Part shown: piece after piece, positions 1 to 5,534 of the stretch
Layout: each line of letters begins with the position of its first letter
How positions within the stretch are numbered: the first letter of the stretch is position 1
Assembly: GCA_002479655.1 (NCBI GenBank)
Contig: DLOQ01000170.1
Span: 18,086-32,946, forward strand
Length of the DNA stretch: 14,861 nucleotides
Direction: 5' to 3'
DNA from: Lachnospiraceae bacterium UBA7480
GTDB taxonomy: Bacteria; Bacillota; Clostridia; Lachnospirales; Lachnospiraceae
Notes under the pieces: generated by a model
What the model saw: only the letters and a program-made list of their open reading frames with translations
What the model was told of the DNA's origin: nothing
The model's database searches: none
Translations under genes and position numbers: made by a program

Positions 1-143
1 TATATTATAGAAAAAATACGTGTTGAAGAAAAAATGTGTTATAAAAAAAGAGCAGATTATGATCGCAGAATGTGATACGGAAGCAGAGTATAAGAGGGAT
101 AACTGTCTATAGAATAAAAGTATGAAAAAGGAGAAGGAGTAAG
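1..143. other. Non-coding upstream of spoIIAB; spoIIAA absent
   Basis: This AT-rich stretch has no supported gene. Frame 1 is open from base 1 to a stop at 73-75, giving a basic 24-residue tail (YIIEKIRVEEKMCYKK...). It could be the end of a gene outside the window, but it does not resemble the SpoIIAA C-terminus. I searched for a SigH-type promoter (AGGA...GAAT). I found only TAAGAGGGATAA and AGAAT with a spacer that is too short, and no convincing SigA pair either. The Shine-Dalgarno site of spoIIAB lies at about 127-139. Confidence 0.5.
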
Positions 144-638
144 ATGATGAAAACATGCACGATCTCACAGGAGCAGGAGAATACGGAAAGACGTAAAAAC
201 CATATAGAGATACGGATGCCGGCGTATTCTTATAATGAGAAGCTGGCAAGGACGATTACGGCGGCATTTATGCTGGACATGAATCCGACAGTTGAGGAGG
301 TTGCCGATGTCAAGACAGCCGTTTCGGAAGCGGTCACCAACTCGATCATCCATGGCTATGGAGCATATGAAAAGAAAGAGGAGGTGCCGATGATCCGCAT
401 GGTCTGTGAGCAGAATGATCTTGAACTGACAGTGATCATAGAGGATGAAGGCTGCGGAATTGAAGATATCGCCAAAGCGATGGAGCCGCTTTACACGACA
501 CGTCCTGATCTGGAACGGTCAGGTATGGGGTTTGCCTTTATGGAGGCATTTATGAATGAGATCAAAGTCATAAGCTCTCCGGGAGAGGGAACAAAGGTCA
601 TTATGAAGAAAAAGATTGCGGGGGTATTGGAAGACTGA
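144..638 (+). CDS. spoIIAB: Anti-sigma-F factor / serine kinase SpoIIAB
   Basis: SpoIIAB binds SigF and keeps it inactive before septation. It also phosphorylates the anti-anti-sigma factor SpoIIAA using ATP, which makes SigF activity forespore-specific. The 164-aa product shows a GHKL/HATPase fold: the N-box SEAVTNSIIHGYG (61-73) carries the Mg-binding Asn66, the G1 box is DEGCGIED (101-108), and the ATP lid runs TRPDLERSGMGF (119-130). The Bacillus protein is about 146 aa. The extra length is an N-terminal extension of some 18 residues before the usual start of the fold. Two adjacent ATGs (144, 147) follow an AAGGAG/GGAG site, and either could be used. The stop overlaps the sigF start by one base, so translation is probably coupled. 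spoIIAA, normally just upstream, is not seen. The family call is firm; the exact N-terminus is less so. Confidence 0.93.
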   Translation: MMKTCTISQEQENTERRKNHIEIRMPAYSYNEKLARTITAAFMLDMNPTVEEVADVKTAVSEAVTNSIIHGYGAYEKKEEVPMIRMVCEQNDLELTVIIEDEGCGIEDIAKAMEPLYTTRPDLERSGMGFAFMEAFMNEIKVISSPGEGTKVIMKKKIAGVLED

Positions 639-1357
639 TGGAAAATGTGGCAGTATTGATTGAACAGTCACAAAAGGGAGATCAGGAAGTACGGGCGCAG
701 TTGATTGAGCAGAATCTGGGATTGGTCAGACATATCGTAAAGCGGTATCAGGGAAGGGGATGCGACACGGAAGATCTTTTTCAGATCGGCGTGATCGGAC
801 TGATCAAGGCGGTGGATCACTTTGATATCAGCAGGGATGTTCAATTTTCTACGTATGCAGTCCCGATGATCATGGGTGAGATCAAACGGTTTTTCCGTGA
901 TGACGGCATCGTAAAGATATCCAGAGGGATCAAGGAGAATGCCTACCGGATCAGGCAGAGCATGGAGCAGTACGCAAGCCGGCATGGAAGGGAAGCTACG
1001 GTGCAGGAGCTTATGGAGATGACAGGGCTAAGCAGGGAGGATATCGTGCTGGCATTAGAGGCTGGTTATGAGGTAGAATCCATTTATCAGGCGGCATATA
1101 AAAGCGATGACAGGGAAATGCTGTTGATCGACCGGATTCCGGGTAATAAAGATGAACATGAGATATTGACCAATCATATCGTGCTGCAGGAACTGATAGA
1201 AAAAATGGACGAAAGGGACAGGCGGCTGATTAGTCTTAGGTATTTTGAGAATAAGACGCAGACGGAAGTGGCTGAGCTGATGGGCATCAGTCAGGTGCAG
1301 GTCAGCCGGCAGGAAAAAAAGATATTGCTGAAGATGCGTGCGGAGATCGGCGTGTGA
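638..1357 (+). CDS. sigF: RNA polymerase sporulation sigma factor SigF
   Basis: SigF is the first forespore-specific sigma factor and directs early forespore transcription once SpoIIAB releases it. The 239-aa protein is a normal length for the family. Region 2 is clear: LGLVRHIVKRYQGRGCDTEDLFQIG starts it (about 27-51), and KAVDHFDISRDVQFSTYAVPMIMGEIKRFFRDDG follows (57-90), with the -10 recognition helix and the aromatic melting residues. The segment around 115-145 (VQELMEMTGLSREDIV) is region 3. Region 4 has the helix-turn-helix KTQTEVAELMGISQVQVSRQEKKIL (206-230). The ATG overlaps the spoIIAB stop (TGATG), the usual arrangement for this pair. SpoIIAB next door supports SigF over SigG or SigB. 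A hairpin spans the stop codon and a terminator follows, so the operon ends here rather than running into spoVA genes. Confidence 0.92.
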   Translation: MENVAVLIEQSQKGDQEVRAQLIEQNLGLVRHIVKRYQGRGCDTEDLFQIGVIGLIKAVDHFDISRDVQFSTYAVPMIMGEIKRFFRDDGIVKISRGIKENAYRIRQSMEQYASRHGREATVQELMEMTGLSREDIVLALEAGYEVESIYQAAYKSDDREMLLIDRIPGNKDEHEILTNHIVLQELIEKMDERDRRLISLRYFENKTQTEVAELMGISQVQVSRQEKKILLKMRAEIGV

Positions 1358-1370
1358 TTATGCGCCGATC
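1345..1370 (+). promoter_or_regulatory. Hairpin spanning the sigF stop codon
   Basis: A perfect 8-bp inverted repeat, GATCGGCG (1345-1352) and CGCCGATC (1363-1370), has a 10-base loop that contains the sigF TGA. No T-run follows, so it is not a terminator by itself. It could stabilise the 3' end of the spoIIAB-sigF message or assist the terminator 40 bp further on. Confidence 0.55.
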
Positions 1371-1403
1371 AATCAGCAGTCAAATTTAAAATAATATATA
1401 TGA

Positions 1404-1436
1404 ATTCTGGCATCCGGAAGCGGATGCATTTTTTCT
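1404..1436 (+). terminator. Intrinsic terminator of the spoIIAB-sigF operon
   Basis: A 7-bp GC-rich stem, GCATCCG (1410-1416) with loop GAAG and CGGATGC (1421-1427), is followed directly by ATTTTTTCT. This is a classic Rho-independent terminator on the plus strand, 53 bp after the sigF stop. It isolates the sporulation operon from the genes downstream. Confidence 0.85.
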
Positions 1437-1531
1437 GTATTTAAGAAAATGTTATTATAAAAATTTGAAGTAAAAAAAAGTATATATTATTAGAGGTAAT
1501 AAATCACAAAAATATTGAAAAGGAGAAAAAA
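1437..1531 (+). promoter_or_regulatory. AT-rich leader of the 519-aa gene, weak promoter candidate
   Basis: This very AT-rich gap contains TTGAAG (1465-1470) and, 17 bases later, TATTAG (1488-1493), a possible but poor SigA pair. AAAGGAG just before the ATG at 1532 is a good ribosome binding site. A SigF-type match was tried: GTATA (1480-1484) with GGTAATAAAT (1495-1504) has the wrong spacing. The terminator upstream means a promoter is needed here. Confidence 0.4.
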
Positions 1532-3091
1532 ATGCAGTCTTTAAACACACAAATAAACAATCTGGTCTTGAGTGAAGAAACAATAACAGTAACTGTTTTA
1601 AACCAGCAGGAAAAATGTAGCACTGGATATATCAATAAGGATAGTGTAGAGGTTGGAAAGTCTTTTTTTTCACCAGAACAGACGGAAGCTCAAGCGGGTC
1701 CGATGGAGCAGTTAAGTTTCCGGACAGCAGAGGTTCTGTTAGATGTCTTTGTAAGGGAAGCGCTTGAAAATGAATATTTAAAATATAATCCAGGCGCTGT
1801 TTTGAGAGCCATTGATCCCGCCGAAAATGAGCAGGCGGAAATAAACTTCATGAAATGGCTGGATAGGAACCAGAACCTTATTTTGGACGACATAGCAAAA
1901 TTTATTACAGATCCGTTTATTGCAGACAACAGCAAAATTATAAAAAAAACAGATGAAGCGATCAGACTGATACAGGAAAATAAAGAATATCGTTATGCTG
2001 AATTACAGAAAAAATACAGCGGCAGTGTCAAGATTGAAGCAAATCTTAAGAACCAATTTGTGAATGACAATTTATTTGATGTAAATACAACAGAAAAAAA
2101 TTCCAATATTGAACTGGAAATAGATCTTGCGAAAAGAAAGGCAAAATCCATTGTATTCCCCAGTGCTTACGTTCAAAGCAGCAGTAAATACAATATTAGC
2201 GCGGAAAAAGAAAAACTTCTTAAAATAAGTACGAATAAAACAGCCGGGGAAGGAACTATGGGGGATATAGCAGATTATTGGGAAAAAAATTCCCATCTCC
2301 ATGCTGCTTTTAAAAAGGAAACTGCCAACGTCGCGATCAAATATGATAGCTATGGACAAAAAATGTCAAACCTTTATCTGGCACCCGCCGTTATGGGATA
2401 TCCTAACGATCCGCAGAGTTATGAGTATTTTATTGCTTTGGAGCTTGAGTCGAAAGAGAATGGAGCGTCCATGACGGTTCTTTATGATCCTGATACGTTG
2501 CTCATGCAGAAAGTTTTGTATCAATCGCCTATCGTGCACAATCAGGCTTCGTATCAATATTTTGCTCAAAATCAACCGGTATTTCACGGCCTGCCGCAGA
2601 CGATTTATGATGCAAATACCGGTTTTATTAATGAGAGTGTTTTGAGCAACAACGGACCCGGACGGAATCTGTATGATCAGCTGCCATCGATCGCCAATGA
2701 GATCAGCCGCAATCAGGCGCTGATAAAAGAGCATCCTGAATTAGATCCTCAGAGAATTATTGATATGAAAAAGGAATTGTCTGAAAACAACGTCCCACAG
2801 GAAAATATCGCCGAGATCATGAAAATTGAAAAAATTAAAATGGAACTGGCAGAACTGCAGTATAAGATCATTCCAAGAATGGAGGAACAGGCGTATTCTT
2901 CCGGGCGGACAAACGATCAGGGCAATTTTGCTCGCATTACTAATGCCAAGAACAGAGTTTCAGAATTGACATCAAAATTGAATAATTCTGATGCAGAAGC
3001 GTATCAATCCGCAGTCTCACTGATTACGGAAAATACAATTGCAAAAGAAAATATTATAAAAAATAATAATTGCTATCAAATTAACGGTTAA
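1532..3091 (+). CDS. Unknown 519-aa soluble protein
   Basis: I do not recognise this protein. It has no signal peptide and no membrane helix, so it is probably cytoplasmic. Visible regions are: a helical N-terminal domain (about 60-160) with FMKWLDRNQNLILDDIAKFI, where DRNQN looks like a degenerate EF-hand loop; a charged linker (160-240); a beta-rich middle (about 265-345) with YEYFIALELESKENGASMTVLYDPDT; and a helical, coiled-coil-like C-terminal part (about 385-500) rich in Glu and Lys. The start is supported by AAAGGAG eight bases upstream. It sits alone between the sigF terminator and a strong promoter. Its codons are much more AT-rich than those of spoIIAB/sigF (13 G+C in the 60 bases 2041-2100, against 32 in 301-360). 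It could be cargo or an accessory protein of the element whose operon starts at 5535; that link is positional only. Confidence 0.8.
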   Translation: MQSLNTQINNLVLSEETITVTVLNQQEKCSTGYINKDSVEVGKSFFSPEQTEAQAGPMEQLSFRTAEVLLDVFVREALENEYLKYNPGAVLRAIDPAENEQAEINFMKWLDRNQNLILDDIAKFITDPFIADNSKIIKKTDEAIRLIQENKEYRYAELQKKYSGSVKIEANLKNQFVNDNLFDVNTTEKNSNIELEIDLAKRKAKSIVFPSAYVQSSSKYNISAEKEKLLKISTNKTAGEGTMGDIADYWEKNSHLHAAFKKETANVAIKYDSYGQKMSNLYLAPAVMGYPNDPQSYEYFIALELESKENGASMTVLYDPDTLLMQKVLYQSPIVHNQASYQYFAQNQPVFHGLPQTIYDANTGFINESVLSNNGPGRNLYDQLPSIANEISRNQALIKEHPELDPQRIIDMKKELSENNVPQENIAEIMKIEKIKMELAELQYKIIPRMEEQAYSSGRTNDQGNFARITNAKNRVSELTSKLNNSDAEAYQSAVSLITENTIAKENIIKNNNCYQING

Positions 3092-3093
3092 AT

Positions 3094-3122
3094 TTGAAAT
3101 AATATGATTTTTGTGATATAAT
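3094..3122 (+). promoter_or_regulatory. Strong SigA-type promoter with extended -10
   Basis: TTGAAA (3094-3099), a 17-base spacer and TATAAT (3117-3122) form a near-consensus vegetative promoter. TG at 3114-3115 adds an extended -10 (TGATATAAT). The -35 box begins three bases after the stop codon of the 519-aa gene. The expected start of transcription is around 3129-3131, giving a leader of about 55 nt for the 477-aa gene. Confidence 0.82.
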
Positions 3123-3149
3123 TCTTTAAAAGTAATACATTCTAAAAAA

Positions 3150-3168
3150 GCGCTGCAGATAGCGGCGC
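3150..3168 (+). promoter_or_regulatory. GC-rich leader hairpin upstream of the 477-aa gene
   Basis: GCGCTGC (3150-3156), loop AGATA and GCGGCGC (3162-3168) pair over 7 bp with one G-U pair. It stands out in very AT-rich surroundings. It ends about six bases before the AGAGGG ribosome binding site (about 3174-3179). It may protect the 5' end of the message or tune translation. No T-run follows, so it is not a terminator. Confidence 0.5.
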
Positions 3169-3184
3169 GGAAAAGAGGGCAGAT

Positions 3185-4618
3185 ATGGAACATAGTTTGG
3201 TAGAAGCTTGCAGATTGGAAAAAATACCTTATTTTTCGCATGAAGGACGCGTCATTGACGAGCCGTACAATATATTTTTAAATGATGAATATAATGTATT
3301 TTATAAATATGAGGATTTTTCAAGTAAAAATCTCCTTACCCTGCGGTCTATACATAATACGGCACTTGATTGGGGATATGGCTTAAAAAATATGTCCTGC
3401 CTCATAGAGAATTCCGGGGTCAGTTTAACTTTAAGCACGCCGTCCGAAAATAAAAACTTTCCCCGAGATGATATGGAAATGGCATGGGTGGCATATGAAA
3501 GCAGCGACGAGAAAATGCTTCTCCTGACTGTGGGCGTATTTGGCAAAACAGATGAAAATCAAAAAGAGAAAGACCTTTTTCCCTTCGCGGCGTTTTTGTT
3601 TGGAGAGGATGATATCGGTTCCATGTCAGATATCATCGATGCCCTGCAGGAATACAACAGCGGGCTTTATATCCCGGTTATCCCTGACTGTGAGATATTC
3701 CAGAAAAAAGAATACAAAATGATCGCCCGGAACATAGATGCTCTGGCTCTGGAAAGAAAGGGGATCGAATTCAATATGATCGGATGCTCCGAAGTGGGCA
3801 TCATGAATGAAAGACTGGGAGAACTGGGTAAGAAGGAATTTGAAGAACTCCACAACTACTATGTTACCGTAAAAAGCAGGAATATCCTTGAAAAAAATTA
3901 CCAGTGGAGTTTGGAACATAGGAATGACGAAATGACGCCGGAAGAAAAAGAAGATTATGAGCTGCGTTATAAAGCGCTCCTCAATGCATTAAGGGTTCCG
4001 GAACATTACAATGAGGAATACCTGATCATTAAGGCTCATTCCAGATCCAAAGCAGCGGAACTGCTAAACAATTCTTTTTCAATAAATAATGCATTTAGTA
4101 AAATAGCGCTTTTTAATGAATCTTTGGAACACTATACACAGAAAGTATGGGATATGCTGAAAGACCCGTCAGAACAGATGGTACGGGCACTCAAAGAAAA
4201 CGAAAAGGATTATCTGATTGACGTTTACAAAAAAACGCCTATGCTTACCATCGAATATAGTGCAAAGCTTTGGACCTATCCGTGTGACTATTTCTTCCGT
4301 GATCAGGCGGAGGAGTTCAAGGTTACGGGAATCGATAATTACCATGATCTCCGATGTACATTGGGTCGAAGTTCAAATATTATTAAGGATGACGACCGGT
4401 TTAAAGAACTGTACCGTAAAGTGATTGTAGACATGTACGAAGAACATGAAGTGACAAGAAAAGAAATCTTAGAAAGTAATCAGAATCCTTTGGTAGGGGA
4501 TATGCTTTTAAACAGTAGTATCGTGGATGCAAACAGGATGGGTGTCAATGTTACAATAGAGGAACTGCAAAAAGAATACGAGGCCAAACATAAACCGTCA
4601 AATGAGGAAAAGAAATAA
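3185..4618 (+). CDS. Unknown 477-aa soluble protein with strong own promoter
   Basis: I do not recognise this protein. It has no signal peptide and no membrane segment. Residues 1-165 look like a mixed alpha/beta domain, with beta-strands around SLTLSTP (80-86), MAWVAYES (99-106) and KMLLLTVGVFG (110-120). Residues 170-300 are mainly helical, with a charged TPEEKEDYELRYKALL stretch (251-266). Residues 300-470 are helical and end in a Lys/Glu-rich tail. The start is set by AGAGGG five bases upstream and by the promoter at 3094-3122. Downstream lies an inverted repeat rather than another co-directional gene, so this is probably a single-gene transcript. Codon use matches the 519-aa gene and the downstream operon more than sigF. 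Nothing in the sequence shows a function. Confidence 0.82.
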   Translation: MEHSLVEACRLEKIPYFSHEGRVIDEPYNIFLNDEYNVFYKYEDFSSKNLLTLRSIHNTALDWGYGLKNMSCLIENSGVSLTLSTPSENKNFPRDDMEMAWVAYESSDEKMLLLTVGVFGKTDENQKEKDLFPFAAFLFGEDDIGSMSDIIDALQEYNSGLYIPVIPDCEIFQKKEYKMIARNIDALALERKGIEFNMIGCSEVGIMNERLGELGKKEFEELHNYYVTVKSRNILEKNYQWSLEHRNDEMTPEEKEDYELRYKALLNALRVPEHYNEEYLIIKAHSRSKAAELLNNSFSINNAFSKIALFNESLEHYTQKVWDMLKDPSEQMVRALKENEKDYLIDVYKKTPMLTIEYSAKLWTYPCDYFFRDQAEEFKVTGIDNYHDLRCTLGRSSNIIKDDDRFKELYRKVIVDMYEEHEVTRKEILESNQNPLVGDMLLNSSIVDANRMGVNVTIEELQKEYEAKHKPSNEEKK

Positions 4619-4780
4619 ATTTCTTACCGATTTATTGTTGGTTCGCTGTGTTTGCTTGCGGAAGCAGTCTATTTCCGCAAGCGATCCAGCAATGATACAG
4701 AAAGTTTTGTCAAATCGGGACGATCTTTATAATTAAATATTTGACATACCCAGCGCTGCAATAAAGCAGACCTTTTTTCA
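4619..4780. other. Convergent intergenic region with inverted repeats
   Basis: This is the gap between the plus-strand 477-aa gene and the minus-strand 89-aa gene. It holds the long inverted repeat described separately and a distant 7-bp inverted pair GTCAAAT (4709-4715) / ATTTGAC (4739-4745). It also has a small hairpin CTGC-AATAAA-GCAG (4756-4769) followed by ACCTTTTTT, which could serve as a weak plus-strand terminator. No gene is seen. Confidence 0.5.
4634..4693. repeat. Long inverted repeat, possible bidirectional terminator
   Basis: The core is a perfect 10-bp repeat, GCTTGCGGAA (4654-4663) and TTCCGCAAGC (4673-4682), with a 9-base loop. Outer arms ATTGTTGGTTCGC (4634-4646) and GCGATCCAGCAAT (4681-4693) match at 11 of 13 positions. 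If both sets pair, the left side carries a short bulge. No T-run follows on either side, so termination would be weak. It sits between convergent genes, where a shared terminator or a recombination relic is plausible. Confidence 0.55.
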
Positions 4781-5050
4781 TTATTCATTTTCCTCACTTT
4801 CTGCACGTTTTTCGTAATAATCCCAATCAAAATCATCTTTTTCCAAAACAGACGGATCTATTTCGTGATACGATCCTTTCGATACCTTTATAATGATCTG
4901 AATAACTTTCAGCAGTCCGACAGCGAGACACGCAATTCCCACTTCGATGTATTGTGGGAAACCTAAAATAAACGTCGCACCGCCTAAAACAATATAAAAG
5001 ATTGCAAACATATGATCCTTTTGTTTGGGCGTTTTATTTTTTCTTTTCAT
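4781..5050 (-). CDS. Small two-helix membrane protein, 89 aa
   Basis: The product has a basic N-terminus (MKRKNKTPKQK) and two hydrophobic segments, about 13-31 (HMFAIFYIVLGGATFILGF) and 35-56 (IEVGIACLAVGLLKVIQIIIKV). An acidic tail follows (DPSVLEKDDFDWDYYEKRAESEENE). The positive N-terminus suggests both ends are cytoplasmic with a short external turn. I chose the ATG at 5050 over the longer frame from 5095 because GGAGGAG lies four bases upstream of it. The gene is divergent from the VirB4-like operon across about 480 bp of DNA. Small two-helix proteins are common in type IV secretion loci (VirB3/PrgI-like), but this one has no recognisable signature and points the other way. I therefore leave the function open. 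Confidence 0.72.
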   Translation of the reverse strand: MKRKNKTPKQKDHMFAIFYIVLGGATFILGFPQYIEVGIACLAVGLLKVIQIIIKVSKGSYHEIDPSVLEKDDFDWDYYEKRAESEENE

Positions 5051-5227
5051 AATGCTCCTCCTTGCAAAAGCTTTTTGACCTCTCCCCTTTTTCAAATTGA
5101 AGAAGCTGGTTCAACAATTCTTTTTTTCTTAATAATATTTTCCTAACGACTCTCTATTTTTCTTCTCTACTTATATATTCTTTTTTTATTTTTTGAAAAT
5201 TGTAAAATTACGTATTTGTATAGTAGA

Positions 5228-5249
5228 TTGCTATAGTTTTGAATAGCAA
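5228..5249. promoter_or_regulatory. Operator-like dyad TTGCTAT-N8-ATAGCAA
   Basis: A perfect 7-bp inverted repeat with an 8-base centre (AGTTTTGA) gives a 22-bp dyad, the size typical of a dimeric repressor site. It lies between the divergent 89-aa gene and the VirB4-like operon. The regulator is unknown and none is encoded in this window. Confidence 0.4.
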
Positions 5250-5275
5250 GTCAAAAAGTGTTTTTTATAGAATTT

Positions 5276-5317
5276 AAAAAAAATGTAAAAAAATAAAAAA
5301 AATTGTGATTAAAAAAA
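5276..5317. other. Clustered A-tracts
   Basis: Four adenine runs of 7-8 bases (5276-5283, 5287-5293, 5295-5302, 5311-5317) lie in a row. The first two centres are about one helical turn apart, so the DNA is probably curved and easily melted. Such tracts act as UP elements for RNA polymerase or as unwinding regions next to origins. Which of these applies here is not decided by the sequence. Confidence 0.5.
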
Positions 5318-5353
5318 GAAATATAAGGTAAAGGGAAATTTAAAATTATAAAA

Positions 5354-5476
5354 GTCTACGGATGTGATAATTACCGGAATGGTTGCGGATATAAAATATT
5401 CATAACGCAATTTCATGACCGCCGATGGAAGCGAAAATTAACCGTAAGGATGCGTTATCACAAAACACCTGTAGAT
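5354..5476 (+). ncRNA. Candidate structured RNA or DNA element upstream of the VirB4 operon
   Basis: The ends pair as TCTACGG (5355-5361) with CC-T-GTAGA (5468-5475), then TGTGATAA (5363-5370) with TTATCACA (5455-5462, perfect 8 bp). Next TTAC(C)GG (5371-5377) pairs with CCGTAA (5442-5447). Inside is a hairpin of TTGCG-GATAT (5383-5392) with ATATT (5396-5400) and CGCAA (5406-5410). The 3' sides carry single-stranded GGATGCG and AAACA. A TATAAA sequence (5347-5352) lies just upstream, where a transcript could start at the base of the stem, but no good -35 is visible. It matches no riboswitch class I know. A leader RNA, a small RNA, or a DNA structure for replication or transfer are all possible. 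Confidence 0.45.
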
Positions 5477-5479
5477 TGT

Positions 5480-5488
5480 TGTGGATAA
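5480..5488 (-). promoter_or_regulatory. Perfect DnaA-box 9-mer
   Basis: TGTGGATAA is the exact reverse complement of the consensus DnaA box TTATCCACA. TGCGGATAT (5384-5392) matches it at 7 of 9, and the stem strands TGTGATAA and TTATCACA are one base short of it. AT-rich tracts lie about 160 bp to the left. The box could control the operon or belong to a replication origin; a single chance match is also possible. Confidence 0.4.
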
Positions 5489-5507
5489 AAGAAATAGGAT
5501 AATATAA

Positions 5508-5522
5508 CTCTGTAAATCAGAG
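5508..5522 (+). promoter_or_regulatory. Small hairpin directly before the VirB4 ribosome binding site
   Basis: CTCTG (5508-5512), loop TAAAT and CAGAG (5518-5522) form a 5-bp stem that ends at the AAAGGAG ribosome binding site of the VirB4-like gene. The placement resembles the leader hairpin before the 477-aa gene. It may be a 5' stabiliser; it does not hide the ribosome binding site. Confidence 0.4.
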
Positions 5523-5534
5523 AAAGGAGAAAAA

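Larger units (their letters stand above)
5051..5534. other. Divergent non-coding regulatory region
   Basis: No gene is supported here. From left to right it holds: a pyrimidine-rich plus strand (about 5117-5192); an IR TTGCTAT-N8-ATAGCAA (5228-5249); A-runs (5276-5317); a foldable element (5354-5476); a DnaA-box 9-mer (5480-5488); possible -35/-10 sequences TTGTTG (5476-5481) and GATAAT (5498-5503) with a 16-base spacer; and a small hairpin before the ribosome binding site AAAGGAG at 5523-5529. The promoters of both divergent genes must lie here, but none is near consensus. Confidence 0.6.

Noticed and set aside
92..117. SigH-type promoter before spoIIAB
   Set aside because: The GGGATAA and GAATAA parts are present, but the spacing is too short for SigH.
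1480..1504. SigF-type promoter for the 519-aa gene
   Set aside because: GTATA and GGTAATAAAT resemble the two boxes, but the spacer is about 10 bases instead of about 15 and the second box has a mismatch.
1381..3110. Similar AT-rich strings after sigF (from 1382) and after the 519-aa gene (from 3091)
   Set aside because: AAATTTAAAATAATAT and AAATTTGAAATAATAT look alike, but they are low-complexity and only one falls in a credible promoter, so I do not call them a flanking repeat.
5354..5476. Assignment of the foldable element to a known riboswitch or to oriT
   Set aside because: None of the conserved cores I know (for example c-di-GMP, c-di-AMP, SAM, TPP, guanidine, fluoride) is visible, and no relaxase gene is nearby to support oriT.
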